64,000 bases of DNA from JABCYV01 sp963696025 (GTDB lineage: Bacteria; Acidobacteriota; Terriglobia; Terriglobales; Acidobacteriaceae): positions 124,001 to 188,000 of the forward strand of contig CAVOII010000009.1 of NCBI GenBank assembly GCA_963696025.1, written 5' to 3'. A program made the translations under genes and the position numbers. Each line of letters opens with the position of its first letter. Position 1 is the stretch's first letter. The notes below the pieces were generated by a model. That model was not told where the DNA came from. It ran no database searches and saw only the letters and a program-made list of their open reading frames with translations. This document shows, in pieces, positions 34,746 through 43,600 of this stretch.

Positions 34746-35039
34746 ATGGCCAAGAAAGGATATTGGGTGGTGTGCTACAAATCGGTGTCAAATCCGGGCA
34801 CTATTTCCGAATATGCGAAGCTTGCGGCCGCCGCGCTGGAAGCCTTGGGAGGTCGCGTGATCGTTGGAGGCAAGCCTGCTAAGACCCACGAGGCGGGAGT
34901 AGATCAGTCGGTTGTCGTCGTAGAGTTCGAGAACGTAGAGAAAGCGATCGCCGCGTATGAAAGCGACGTGTACAGGCCAGCACTCAGAGTGTTCGACAAT
35001 GCAGCGGAAAGGGATTTCCGTATCGTAGAAGGCCGATGA
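34746..35039 (+). CDS. DUF1330 family small protein
   Basis: The ATG at 34746 has AGGAG upstream and gives 97 residues; the longer frame runs back toward the tRNA gene and is not coding. It begins KKGYWVVCYKSVSNPG and continues with GGRVIVGGKPAKTHEAG, VVVVEFENVEKAIAAYESDVYRPAL and DFRIVEG, which is the DUF1330 (dimeric alpha-beta barrel) pattern. The biochemical role of this family is not known to me. It lies downstream of tRNA-Val and is probably a single-gene transcript. Confidence 0.85.
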   Translation: MAKKGYWVVCYKSVSNPGTISEYAKLAAAALEALGGRVIVGGKPAKTHEAGVDQSVVVVEFENVEKAIAAYESDVYRPALRVFDNAAERDFRIVEGR

Positions 35040-35281
35040 CAATTGAAATGGCCGTGCCTCCCACGAACTGGGCCTTTTGCATTTTGCAAAAGACGAACGG
35101 GCCTACATTGCTTCAGAGCGCTTCCTCCTCCCCGAGATGGCGCTCTCGGGACTCTCAAAGCCATTCTCGTAGCGATGCCGTCCCTAAAAACTTGGGAGTA
35201 TACTCTCCTGAAAATTGAACTAAGGCCTGAGGCCTGCCCGGTCCATAGATGATCGCGAGCTTACCAGCAGGCGAGGGGCAC

Positions 35282-36248
35282 ATGAGATTTCTATTGCTGG
35301 TGTTCCTGCTTTCCGTCACGAACGCCGTGACTTTTGCACAGGACTATCCAACCAAGCCCGTGCGCATCATCGAACCGTTCGGGGCTGGCGGTGGGCCTGA
35401 CGAGGTGGCCCGTGCGATCAGCCCGAAGCTCTCAGAGCTGTGGGGCCAACCCGTGACAGTCGAGAACCATCCCGGCGCAGGAAGTACTGCGGCACCCGGT
35501 TTGGTCGCGAAGTCGCCGCCCGACGGTTACACGTTGCTCGTGAACACCAGCGCTCACGCCTACAGCGCCGCGGTCGTAAAGAACCTGCCGTATAACCCGT
35601 TGAAGGATTTCATCCCAGTTGCTCCGCTCACCGGCCAGCCCTACGTGCTGGTCGCAGGCAAGCCGTCGGGCATCACTACGGCGGGCGAGCTTATCGCTTT
35701 GGCGAAGGCAAGACCGGGTGAGCTCAAGTTTGGCCCCACAGGCACGGGTTACTGGCACGCATTTGGGGATCGAGAAATTCAATCTAGAGGCAGGGATTAA
35801 GGCGGTCCACGTGCCCGCCCGACAGGGCGACGCGATCGCTGACGTGATCGCCAACACGGTTGCAGGACGTGCTACTTACATGATGGCGCCCATGCCGCTC
35901 GCTCTGGCCGATATCCGTGCGGGCAAGCTCTGTGCGCTAGGCGTGACTACTAAGAAGCGCTCATCGTTGTTGCCGGAGGTTCCGACGATCGCGGAGGCTG
36001 GCGTCCCCGGCTTCGACTACCCGATTTGGTATGGAGTGTGGGTGCCCGCTGGCACTCCTGCTGGAGTCGTGGACAAGCTAGCGAAAGACATCGCACGCGT
36101 CTTGGCTGCGCCGGACTTGCGGGACCAACTTGCGAAGCACGGGGCCGATCCCATGAGCATGACGCAGCCGGAGTTCGCGCGTTTTGTTCTGAGCGAGAGC
36201 AAAAGTGCGACGCGTATCAGAAAAGCTGCTGGGATCAAACCTCAATAA
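35282..36248 (+). pseudogene. Bug/TctC-family tripartite tricarboxylate receptor, frameshifted
   Basis: Two adjacent frames together encode one Bug-type periplasmic binding protein. The first (from the ATG at 35282) has a signal peptide (LLLVFLLSVTNAVTFAQ), then YPTKPVRIIEPFGAGGGPDEVAR and SPPDGYTLLVNTSAHA, and ends in an early stop at 35800. The second continues the family from THLGIEKFNLEAGIKAVHVP to the natural stop at 36248. A single extra base near 35756 explains the shift. Bug receptors bind carboxylates for TctAB transporters, but no tctA or tctB is present. The family is typical of Betaproteobacteria, so recent transfer is possible. Confidence 0.8.
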
Positions 36249-36359
36249 GCCTGACGGTACATTTTCGAGCGGCCAATTACTGAGCGCGTTGAGCTACCTT
36301 CCGACCAGGTTCGCGAGATTGTGCGACGGAAGCCAATTCCTGTGCGATCAGATTCCAGG

Positions 36360-36854
36360 TTAGAAGTGCAGCACAATTCCCGTGGAGAACCTGAAATCAT
36401 TCTGAGTATTACTAAAGAAGCGCGTCTGCAAAGCATCGCCTTGGAACCGCCATCCAATTCCATGAAAAAGTCGATAGTCGATGCCACCACCAAAAGCATC
36501 GGAGAAAGACGTATCCGAAGAGGAATTGGAGCTGAAGTGCCCAACGCCGACGAAGACATGCGCAAAGGGAGTGAACTTTCCTACCGAAACCGAAACTTGC
36601 GGACCGAAGATTACGTTATAGATGCTATCGCCCGAACCGTAGTGACCGCTGATGTCAGCCACCAGACCAACCCACGGCAGGAACTTGCCCTCCAGTGATC
36701 CCTCCCAACCATTCAGATTGGAATCACCCGCCGCATTGAAGTCCGCCCGGTTATAGGAATAACCGAAGAAGATGTTGCCCTTGGTTGGAATCTGGGCTGA
36801 CGCCGCTGCTGAAAGAACCAAGAGAGTAAACGCAATCGAACTAAATCTGCGCAC
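36360..36854 (-). CDS. Small outer-membrane beta-barrel protein
   Basis: I chose the GTG at 36854, preceded by GAGGAGG; it gives 164 residues and a clean signal peptide (FSSIAFTLLVLSAAASAQ). The mature part is alternating hydrophobic strands: GNIFFGYSYNRADFN, GWEGSLEGKFLPWVGLVADISGHYG, FTPFAHVFVGVGHFSS and a terminal DFRFSTGIVLHF with the C-terminal phenylalanine of outer-membrane barrels. This is the OmpA-like/OmpW-like eight-stranded barrel pattern. Function unknown; possibly a structural porin-like protein. Convergent with the Bug pseudogene. Confidence 0.8.
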   Translation of the reverse strand: MRRFSSIAFTLLVLSAAASAQIPTKGNIFFGYSYNRADFNAAGDSNLNGWEGSLEGKFLPWVGLVADISGHYGSGDSIYNVIFGPQVSVSVGKFTPFAHVFVGVGHFSSNSSSDTSFSDAFGGGIDYRLFHGIGWRFQGDALQTRFFSNTQNDFRFSTGIVLHF

Positions 36855-37102
36855 AGAAGGACCCTCCTCGTTACCGAAGTTCGCGAACCACCAGCTTAGG
36901 AACAACATTAGATGCGAGAATAGAGGAAGTGGTCGTGGAATTTCTCCCGTTCTAAGATGAAGGAAATTTTTCATCAGATTTTCACAGCTCTGAAGGGGCT
37001 GCGTAACCTTCCACTAGTAAACTAAATTGGCATAACAAATCTGAAATAGTGTGCCTTTTGAGCGCAAATGCAATTTTCCCGGAGCCTGACGAGGAGTCGA
37101 AC

Positions 37103-37456
37103 GTGAAGTTGAAACTGAAAATTCGCGAAACCGAGGATGTGACCGTGATCCATTGCCAGGGGCGAATCGCTTATCGCGACGAGGCGCTGGCATTGTCTGA
37201 GAAAGTGTCCGAACTCTTGCCCGATACCCGCCAACTGGTGCTTGAACTCAGCGGAGTGGAAATGATCGACAGTGCGGGATTGGGCGAACTAGTCCTGGCG
37301 TTGATGTCGGCGCAGGCCCAAAACTGCACGATCAAGCTGGCCGCTCCACGCAAGAGTGTGCGTGAGTTGCTGCAATTGACCAACCTGACTTCTGTTTTCG
37401 AAATCCACGCTACGGTGGACGATGCCGTGCTCGCTTCGCACGGGCAAATGGTGTGA
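37103..37456 (+). CDS. STAS-domain protein (anti-sigma factor antagonist type)
   Basis: The GTG at 37103 with GAGGAG upstream gives 117 residues; earlier in-frame starts read through non-conserved sequence. The STAS fold is clear: VTVIHCQGRIAYRDEA, LVLELSGVEMIDSAGLGELVLAL with the phosphorylatable serine in DSAGLG, and IKLAAPRKSVRELLQLTNLTSVFEI. Such proteins relieve an anti-sigma factor when dephosphorylated, or act as sensors in stressosomes. No kinase or phosphatase partner is next to it. Convergent with the LysR gene. Confidence 0.88.
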   Translation: MKLKLKIRETEDVTVIHCQGRIAYRDEALALSEKVSELLPDTRQLVLELSGVEMIDSAGLGELVLALMSAQAQNCTIKLAAPRKSVRELLQLTNLTSVFEIHATVDDAVLASHGQMV

Positions 37457-37474
37457 GCAAACCGCTGCAACCGT

Positions 37475-38392
37475 TCAACGCTCCCGTTGAAAGCGGTAAC
37501 GGTCGCCGTGCTTCAAGGCGGCGGCCTCGGCTACTTTGAGAAAAGCTCGCGCTGCATGGGAGAGACTGGCTGACTTTCGATAGATCAGCCGCAATTTCCT
37601 GTGCAGACGCAACTCTCGCACCGGAATGCGTATGAGTTCGCCGCGCGCCAGTTCGGTTTCAACACTGATCTCCGGCACCAGCGCGACCCCATTCCCCATG
37701 GCAACGAAGCCCTTGATCGCTTGCAGGGTAGGCAGTTCGATGTCCATGTGAAGGGGTGTCTTGTGGCGCTTGAACGCGTGAATAACTTTCTCGCGATAAG
37801 GGGAAGAAACAATGTGGGCAACGAACGATTCCGCGCCCAGCTGGCGGATACTGACCTGGTGCTCGCCGGCCAGCGGATGCCGGGGAGGGACCACGAAGAC
37901 TAACTCATCCAGGTAGACAACAATGGAGTGTAACTGGACCTCCTGGGGATCGTAAGTCAGCACCCCCAGCTCAGAGTTGTGCCGCAGCACATCATCCGGA
38001 ATATGGCTGCCCAACGAGCGCTGCACGATGATCTTGATCATGGGATGCAAGCGCCGGAATTCGGCCAGCACGGGAAGCAGATAGAGCGCGGTGAATTCGT
38101 TGGCCGCAATCACCAGTTTGCCTTTCTGCAGCTCGTGCAGCTCCACCAGAGCTTCTGTGGCGTCGTTGCGCAGGTTGAGCAGGCGCTCAGCATATTCGAG
38201 CAGCACCCGGCCGGCGTCAGTCAGCAGCCCATCGCGCGATGAACGGTCAAAAAGCGGCTCTCCGACATCTTCTTCCAGCTTCCGGATCGACTGGCTCACC
38301 GCCGACTGCGTGCGGTATAGCTTGACCGCTGCGCGCGAGAATCGCCCTTCCCGCGCCACCGCCAGGAAGACTTCCAGTTGCCCTAAGTCCAT
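37475..38392 (-). CDS. LysR-family transcriptional regulator, divergent from leuA
   Basis: A 305-residue LTTR. The helix-turn-helix is at about 1-62 (LGQLEVFLAVAREGRFSRAAVKLYRTQSAVSQSIRKLE), followed by the linker helix and the two-lobed effector domain from about 90 (KLVIAANEFTALYLLPVLAEF, then VALVPEISVETELARGELIRI). It is divergent from leuA across a 143-base AT-rich gap with a large dyad. Control of leucine synthesis, or of a leuA-dependent pathway, is a reasonable inference. CysB/LeuO-type roles are possible, but the effector is unknown. Confidence 0.88.
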   Translation of the reverse strand: MDLGQLEVFLAVAREGRFSRAAVKLYRTQSAVSQSIRKLEEDVGEPLFDRSSRDGLLTDAGRVLLEYAERLLNLRNDATEALVELHELQKGKLVIAANEFTALYLLPVLAEFRRLHPMIKIIVQRSLGSHIPDDVLRHNSELGVLTYDPQEVQLHSIVVYLDELVFVVPPRHPLAGEHQVSIRQLGAESFVAHIVSSPYREKVIHAFKRHKTPLHMDIELPTLQAIKGFVAMGNGVALVPEISVETELARGELIRIPVRELRLHRKLRLIYRKSASLSHAARAFLKVAEAAALKHGDRYRFQRER

Positions 38393-38412
38393 ATCTGTTC
38401 CTCTTAACTAAT

Positions 38413-38467
38413 CTTCTATCATCATTAACATTTCTTATTATGTAAGTATAGCTAATAATAATAGAAG
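38413..38467. promoter_or_regulatory. Large AT-rich dyad between lysR and leuA
   Basis: The arms CTTCTATCATCATTA (38413-38427) and TAATAATAATAGAAG (38453-38467) are complementary at 13 of 15 positions around a 25-base centre. The whole segment is strikingly AT-rich compared with its GC-rich surroundings and sits 69 bases before the leuA ATG. It is a good candidate LysR operator and/or promoter core; binding is inferred. Confidence 0.55.
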
Positions 38468-38535
38468 CATTATAAGCTTTGCTTTATGGCGCAGGTCTTC
38501 GTAGCATAGAGGTGTCGTTGAGGAGGCCTAGGTTT

Positions 38536-39885
38536 ATGAAGCGAGCGCGCATCACCATCTTCGACACCACGCTGAGAGATGGCGAACAGTCACCCGGTTG
38601 CAGCATGAACGTCCAGGAAAAGATGCGCCTGGCACATCAGCTCGATCGCTTGGGCGTGGACGTCATCGAAGCTGGCTTCCCCATCGCTTCGGAGGGGGAT
38701 TTCGCGGCTGTGCAAGGCATTGCCGCTGCCATCCGCCGGCCAACAATCGCCGGCCTTGCGCGCGCTTGCGCCCCCGACATCGACCGCGCGTGGCAGGCGC
38801 TAAAAGCAGCGAACCGGCCGCGTATCCATGTGTTCCTCGCCACCTCGGACATTCATCTGCAATACAAGCTTAAGATCTCGCGCCAGCAGTGCCTGGAGCA
38901 GGCCCGCGACGCCGTCCGCCAGGCAAAGTCATTGTGTGAAGACGTGGAATTCTCGCCCGAGGATGCCACTCGTACTGATCCCGAATTCCTCTATCAGCTC
39001 CTGGAAGCCGTGATCGAGGCCGGCGCCACCACGGTGAACATTCCGGACACGGTCGGCTATTGCACACCCGCCGACTTTGGGCAGGCCATCCAAAATATCC
39101 GCCAGCGAGTGCGAGGCGTCGAAAAGGCGACGATCTCGGCGCATTGCCACAACGATCTCGGCCTGGCCGTTGCCAACACGCTGGCGGCCATCGCAGCCGG
39201 GGCGCGTCAGGTCGAATGCGCAATCAATGGCATTGGCGAACGAGCCGGCAATGCGGCGCTGGAAGAGATTGTGGTTGCGCTGCGTGTACGCCCCGATCAA
39301 TATCCGTACGAGACGGGCGTAGTCAGCGAGCACCTTTTCGCGACCAGTCAGCTATTGAGCGAAACCACCGGAGTGAGCGTCCAACCGAACAAAGCCATTA
39401 TTGGGCGCAATGCTTTTGCCCATGCCGCCGGGATCCATCAGGATGGCATGATTAAAAATCCGTTGACCTACGAGATTATGACGCCGCAATCCGTTGGCGT
39501 GCCGGATTCCACTCTGGTGCTGGGCAAGCATTCCGGACGTCATGCCCTCAGCTTGCGCATCGAGCAACTCGGCCATCAATTCGACCGCCGCAAACTGGAT
39601 GACATCTATCGCCGGTTTGTGGTCCTGGCCGACAAAATCAAGAACGTGACCGACCAACATTTGCATGAATTGATCCGCGAGACGCATGGCACCGCTCGCC
39701 GTATTCCACCGACTCACGTCGAAGCGCACCCCCTGGCCGCCACAGCCGCGGCGGCCGTTGGCCAGAACGCCGGATACTTCCCGAAACCGCTCCCGGCTCC
39801 TGCCTCCGAGATCCACGGTTCTACGATGCCCTTGACCACTGCCGAACACCACGGTGAGCAAGAAGACTATTTGTGGGGCGTGTGA
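38536..39885 (+). CDS. leuA: 2-isopropylmalate synthase-type enzyme lacking the C-terminal regulatory domain
   Basis: The ATG at 38536 with AGGAGG upstream gives 449 residues. The HMGL barrel is complete: ITIFDTTLRDGEQSPG (6-21), EAGFPIASEGDF, CEDVEFSPEDATRTD, the metal ligands in ISAHCHNDLGLAVANTLAAI and the GIGERAGNAALEEIVVAL block. Subdomain blocks GRNAFAHAAGIHQDGM and LGKHSGRHAL follow. It then ends in about 60 Ala/Pro-rich residues where LeuA normally has a leucine-binding domain of about 130 residues. It condenses acetyl-CoA with a 2-keto acid, normally 2-ketoisovalerate. Lack of the regulatory domain predicts insensitivity to leucine. Citramalate synthase activity cannot be excluded. 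Confidence 0.85.
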   Translation: MKRARITIFDTTLRDGEQSPGCSMNVQEKMRLAHQLDRLGVDVIEAGFPIASEGDFAAVQGIAAAIRRPTIAGLARACAPDIDRAWQALKAANRPRIHVFLATSDIHLQYKLKISRQQCLEQARDAVRQAKSLCEDVEFSPEDATRTDPEFLYQLLEAVIEAGATTVNIPDTVGYCTPADFGQAIQNIRQRVRGVEKATISAHCHNDLGLAVANTLAAIAAGARQVECAINGIGERAGNAALEEIVVALRVRPDQYPYETGVVSEHLFATSQLLSETTGVSVQPNKAIIGRNAFAHAAGIHQDGMIKNPLTYEIMTPQSVGVPDSTLVLGKHSGRHALSLRIEQLGHQFDRRKLDDIYRRFVVLADKIKNVTDQHLHELIRETHGTARRIPPTHVEAHPLAATAAAAVGQNAGYFPKPLPAPASEIHGSTMPLTTAEHHGEQEDYLWGV

Positions 39886-40017
39886 GAAAACGGGGATTTC
39901 GGATGCGCCGGAGACTAATTCTGACTCCTTTGCGTCATCTGCGAAGATTTTCTTTGCGACCCTTGCGGTAAGAGGCTTTGTTTCCCTCGCAGCTGATCCA
40001 CAGTAAAATAATCGCCC

Positions 40018-41121
40018 ATGCTTCTGAAACTCACAATCCTACCGGGCGATGGCATCGGTCCGGAAGTCACCCACGAGGCCGTTCGTGTCCTTGAAAGTGT
40101 CGCCGAAGTCTTCGATCATCAGCTAAGCGTGACCCGCAAAGATGTCGGGGGCGCGGCTTTGCTGTCCGTTAACGATCCTCTGCCGGGCGATACCCTGCAA
40201 ACCTGCCTTTCGTCGGATGCCGTTTTGCTGGGCGCCGTCGGTGGTCCATTATTCGATAGCTTTCCCAGTCATCTACGCCCGGAGAGTGGCTTGTTGCGGC
40301 TGCGCCGCGAGCTGGGAGTCTTTGCCAATCTGCGCCCCGCCGTCTGCTTCGCTTCGCTTGAAGATTGTTCTCCTCTCCGCCCCGAGGTGGTGCGGGGAAT
40401 GAACGTGATGATCGTTCGTGAGCTGTTGGGTGGAATCTACTTCGGCGAGCGCCACACTCAGGGATCGGCCGGTAACCGCTCCGCCACGGACACGATGCGG
40501 TACAGTGAACCGGAAATCGAGCGCATCGCGCATGTTGCTTTTCAGTTGGCGCGGACCCGTCGTCGCAAAGTAACTTCGGTTGACAAAGCGAATGTGCTCG
40601 ATTGTTCCCGGCTGTGGCGGGACGTGGTCAATCGAGTGGCGCAACAATACAGGGAGGTAACGCTGTCGCACATGTATGTGGACTCCGCCGCCATGGCGTT
40701 GGTCTCCAATCCAACTGACTTCGATGTCCTGCTTACCGAGAATATGTTCGGCGACATTCTCTCCGACCAGGCGGGGGGGACTGTCGGTTCATTAGGATTG
40801 CTGGCATCCGCGAGCATTGGTGGCCGCCTAGGCCTTTACGAACCAGTGCACGGGTCCGCGCCCGACATCGCCAGCAAAGGTATCGCCAATCCTTTGGGTG
40901 CGATACTTTCGGCCGCTATGTTGCTGCGCCATTCATTCCAATTGGAAAGCGAAGCCGCCTGCATAGAGTCCGCCGTCTCTGCGGTTCTCGCCGCCGGCGA
41001 CCGCACGCGGGATTTGGCAAAACCAGGGCAATCCGCGCTCGCCACGGGGGAGATGGGACTCAAAGTTGCGGACGCAGTTCGAGAAAACGCCAGGCCCACC
41101 AGCCGGATGGCGGCGAGCTAG
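40018..41121 (+). CDS. leuB: 3-isopropylmalate dehydrogenase
   Basis: A 367-residue beta-decarboxylating dehydrogenase. LTILPGDGIGPEVTHEAVRVLE opens the protein; LRPESGLLRLRRELGVFANLRPA carries the isopropylmalate-binding arginines and Leu residues typical of LeuB. GGIYFGERHTQG, VTSVDKANVLDCSRLWR, the DSAAMALVSNP loop, ENMFGDILSDQAG (Mg aspartates) and EPVHGSAPDIASKGIANPLG (NAD site) follow. It oxidises 3-isopropylmalate to 2-ketoisocaproate in leucine synthesis. It is 132 bases downstream of leuA, but no leuC or leuD is present here. Confidence 0.95.
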   Translation: MLLKLTILPGDGIGPEVTHEAVRVLESVAEVFDHQLSVTRKDVGGAALLSVNDPLPGDTLQTCLSSDAVLLGAVGGPLFDSFPSHLRPESGLLRLRRELGVFANLRPAVCFASLEDCSPLRPEVVRGMNVMIVRELLGGIYFGERHTQGSAGNRSATDTMRYSEPEIERIAHVAFQLARTRRRKVTSVDKANVLDCSRLWRDVVNRVAQQYREVTLSHMYVDSAAMALVSNPTDFDVLLTENMFGDILSDQAGGTVGSLGLLASASIGGRLGLYEPVHGSAPDIASKGIANPLGAILSAAMLLRHSFQLESEAACIESAVSAVLAAGDRTRDLAKPGQSALATGEMGLKVADAVRENARPTSRMAAS

Positions 41122-41250
41122 TAGGACTCCTATTTTGGTAAGCGCCACCATTTCCACAGGTTTCCCACACCGGCGACCTCTTCCTTATTTACCGTGAGAG
41201 TAGAATTCAATTTCCGCCCTAGATTTTCTCCCGCCCGACGGGAGGCAGAA

Positions 41251-41505
41251 ATGGTTTCCAGGTGTGCCAACCCGAGCTGTCCTAACTCTTTTCTCTATCT
41301 CCATCAGGGCAAACTGTTTCGTATGGACACCGACATCACCGGCAGCCGAACAGCTGCCAGTCTGGACGTGGAAGATAAGAAATCTGGTCGCCACGTGGAA
41401 TACTTCTGGCTCTGCAGAGATTGTGCCGCGGAGATGACTCTGGTCTTCAAACCGGGAGTTGGGGTCACGACGAGACCACTAGCCTCAAAGAGCGCGGCTT
41501 CCTGA
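41251..41505 (+). CDS. Small zinc-ribbon-like protein
   Basis: The ATG at 41251 has GGGAGG upstream and gives 84 residues. Two cysteine pairs stand out: CANPSC near the start and CRDC in the WLCRDCAAEMTL segment, with a histidine between, which is the pattern of a short zinc-binding module. The rest is polar. It is convergent with the GT2 gene. No named family is recognised; it may be a small nucleic-acid- or protein-binding factor. Confidence 0.7.
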   Translation: MVSRCANPSCPNSFLYLHQGKLFRMDTDITGSRTAASLDVEDKKSGRHVEYFWLCRDCAAEMTLVFKPGVGVTTRPLASKSAAS

Positions 41506-41518
41506 CAGGTTCGATAGC

Positions 41519-42289
41519 TCAACGACTTGCGCATTTATATTTGCCCGTCAGCGCGTTCCAGCGAATCTTGAGCACTTCTCCAAACATACGGATGCCATCG
41601 CGCAGCGGGTTGATGCGGGTGCCTTCACGATGCGCCCATGCCACGGGGACCTCCGCCACTGTGAATCCGAATTTTTTTGCCAGGTACAGCAACTCGGGAT
41701 CGAAACCCCAGCGCTCGATCTGCTGCTGCGGAAAAATAGTCTGCGCGGATCGTCGGGTGAAGGCTTTGAAGCCGCATTGTGTGTCCTTAAACTTAAGCCC
41801 TAGAATGACGCGCAACAGCAGATTGAAAATCCGCCCGAAGAGCTGCCGATAGAGAGGCTGCTTTTGAGTCTGCAGCTCGCTTCGCAGCCAGCGCGAGCCA
41901 ATCGCAACATCGGCGCCAGCCTCGATCGCGGCAAACAGTTTGCTCGCTTCCTCGATCGGAGAGGAAAGATCAGCATCTGTGAACAGCAAAATTTCGCCTC
42001 CGGCATGCAGCATGCCATTGCGTACGCTGTATCCTTTGCCGCGGTTGCCGGGATTTTCCAGCAATTGCAACCCAGGATGCTGGACCGTGCTCCCTCGGAC
42101 AATCTCCGCCGTGTTGTCGTGGGAGCCGTCATTAACCACGATGATTTCGACGTCCCAACCATGTCGAGTGGAGTAAGCGAGAATCTTGTCAAGCGTGCCC
42201 CCGATGCGCTCGCTCTCGTTGTAAGCGGGGATGATGATGCTGTAGCTCGGTCGTCGGTCGTCAGTCGTCAGGCGTTGATCGAAGGACAC
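41519..42289 (-). CDS. Dolichyl-phosphate glucosyltransferase-like family 2 glycosyltransferase
   Basis: A 256-residue GT2. SIIIPAYNESERIGGTLDKIL begins at about residue 17, VVNDGSHDNTAEI follows, then GNRGKGYSVRNGML and the DxD motif LLFTDADLSSPIEE. The second half has DTQCGFKAFTRRSA, GFDPELLYLAKKFG and VPVAWAHREGTRINPLRDG, as in Alg5/DPG-synthase-like enzymes that put a sugar on a polyprenyl phosphate. The first 14 residues are encoded by a repetitive GACGAC-type tract, so the real start may be later. It probably serves envelope glycan synthesis. Confidence 0.87.
   Translation of the reverse strand: MSFDQRLTTDDRRPSYSIIIPAYNESERIGGTLDKILAYSTRHGWDVEIIVVNDGSHDNTAEIVRGSTVQHPGLQLLENPGNRGKGYSVRNGMLHAGGEILLFTDADLSSPIEEASKLFAAIEAGADVAIGSRWLRSELQTQKQPLYRQLFGRIFNLLLRVILGLKFKDTQCGFKAFTRRSAQTIFPQQQIERWGFDPELLYLAKKFGFTVAEVPVAWAHREGTRINPLRDGIRMFGEVLKIRWNALTGKYKCASR
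42248..42272. repeat. GACGAC-type simple repeat tract, copy 1
   Basis: On the minus strand this segment is a run of GACTGACGACCGACGACCG-like units covering the first codons of the GT2 gene. Similar tracts occur at 42369-42401 and 48674-48697. The shared unit is (A/C)GACTGACGAC or its variants. Origin and role are unknown. Confidence 0.5.
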
Positions 42290-42368
42290 GCGCGTTTTTT
42301 TGCCAAACTCTGGCTACGGAACAACAGTCTCGAGGAAATGTTCGGGTAAGTCAAAAAGGGACAAAATC

Positions 42369-42401
42369 AACCGACTGACGACTGGTTGCCGACGACTGCA
42401 G
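42369..42401. repeat. GACGAC-type simple repeat tract, copy 2
   Basis: The plus strand reads ACCGACTGACGACTGG, then TTGCCGACGACTGCAG, immediately at the 3' end of the HD-GYP gene. It shares CGACTGACGACTG with the tract at 48674-48697 apart from one base. Confidence 0.45.
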
Positions 42402-43448
42402 TTACGCCACTTGCTTCTGCTTCTCCAGCATGGCGAAGAAGTCGATCACCAGTTCTTCATCCCAGAAGCCGCTGCGGGCCTCCTCGCGCATGGTCACTGC
42501 GGCATGCTCATGACCCAAGGCGGGCTTGTACGGGCGTGCCGTGCGCAGCGCATCGTACACGTCAACCACCTGGAGCACACGAGAGAGCAATGGGATCTCC
42601 TCTTTGCGCAAACCATCAGGATAACCGCTGCCGTCAGAATGCTCATGATGATTGCGAATGATAGGAAGCACCAGCCGCAGCGACTTGAGCGGCCGGCAGA
42701 TATTCTCCCCTGTAAGGGGATGTTGCTTCATCACGACCCACTCCTCAGGAGTGAGGTTCGTACCCTTTCGGAGGATCCGATCCGGGACCGCGATTTTTCC
42801 CAGGTCGTGCAAGTAACCTCCCCGCCGCAGGGCCACAATTGACTCTCCGTCCAGACCAAGATGGCGTCCGAGATTACTCGCATTCCGCGCCAGACGCTCG
42901 CAGTGACCTTCAGTGTAAGGATCGCGGCTTTCCACGCTCAGACCGAGAGTGCAAAGCACCGACTCTGCAGTCTCCAGTTCGTCTGTGAATTCCTTGAGCT
43001 TAAGCAAGGACTTGACCCGGGCAAACAACTCTTCGGGGAAAATTGGCTTGTTCAAAAAATCGTCCGCGCCGGCTTCAATCCCGCGCAGCTTGTCCTCGCG
43101 ATCGGTAAGGCCGGTAATCAGCACGAACGGAATTAGACGAGTGGAGGGATTATTTTTAAGTTCGTGGCACAGCTCATAGCCCGACTTGCCGGGCATGATC
43201 ACGTCGCAAAGGACCAGGTCCGGAGGTTGCCTGCGCATCTCGGCTTCGGCCTGGGCCGCATCTTGAGCAGCGACGACGTCGTAGCCGCGGCTGGAAAGCA
43301 AGTCCTGCATCAGCTTCAGGATGGTTGGATTATCGTCCACCACCAACACCCGCGGGGGTTGCCGGTGGGGCAAAACTTCGCCCATACGTTGGTAAGAATA
43401 GGGGCGAGACGAAATAGTTGTCCCGAACTTGTGGGGGAAGTCCGTCAT
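42402..43448 (-). CDS. Response regulator with HD-GYP cyclic-di-GMP phosphodiesterase domain
   Basis: A 348-residue two-domain protein. The receiver (about 33-150) has the acidic pair VVDDN, the phosphoacceptor Asp in LVLCDVIMPGKSG and the KP dipeptide in FLNKPIFPEE. The HD-GYP domain (about 165-345) has RDPYTEGHCERLA, the HD pair in YLHDLGKIAVPD, KQHPLTGENI and NHHEHSDGSGYPDGL. Family knowledge: phosphorylation switches hydrolysis of c-di-GMP to GMP, affecting motility or biofilm. No histidine kinase gene is adjacent. Both key motifs are intact, so it should be active. Confidence 0.93.
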   Translation of the reverse strand: MTDFPHKFGTTISSRPYSYQRMGEVLPHRQPPRVLVVDDNPTILKLMQDLLSSRGYDVVAAQDAAQAEAEMRRQPPDLVLCDVIMPGKSGYELCHELKNNPSTRLIPFVLITGLTDREDKLRGIEAGADDFLNKPIFPEELFARVKSLLKLKEFTDELETAESVLCTLGLSVESRDPYTEGHCERLARNASNLGRHLGLDGESIVALRRGGYLHDLGKIAVPDRILRKGTNLTPEEWVVMKQHPLTGENICRPLKSLRLVLPIIRNHHEHSDGSGYPDGLRKEEIPLLSRVLQVVDVYDALRTARPYKPALGHEHAAVTMREEARSGFWDEELVIDFFAMLEKQKQVA

Positions 43449-43600
43449 CTGAACCCGGAGTCGTTAGATCCACATCACTAGCTCGGCTCATTGTAGCGGA
43501 TTTCTCGTATGTCTTCTGCTGCGTTCCAATTTGGGAAATGCGCTGCCGGAATGTGCCGGCTGACCTTGCGCTCCTTGATGTCCGATGACTAGTCTCGGCT

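Noticed and set aside
36321..36698. Plus-strand frame of 125 codons opposite the outer-membrane barrel gene
   Set aside because: Antisense to a gene with signal peptide and terminal aromatic; no domain seen.
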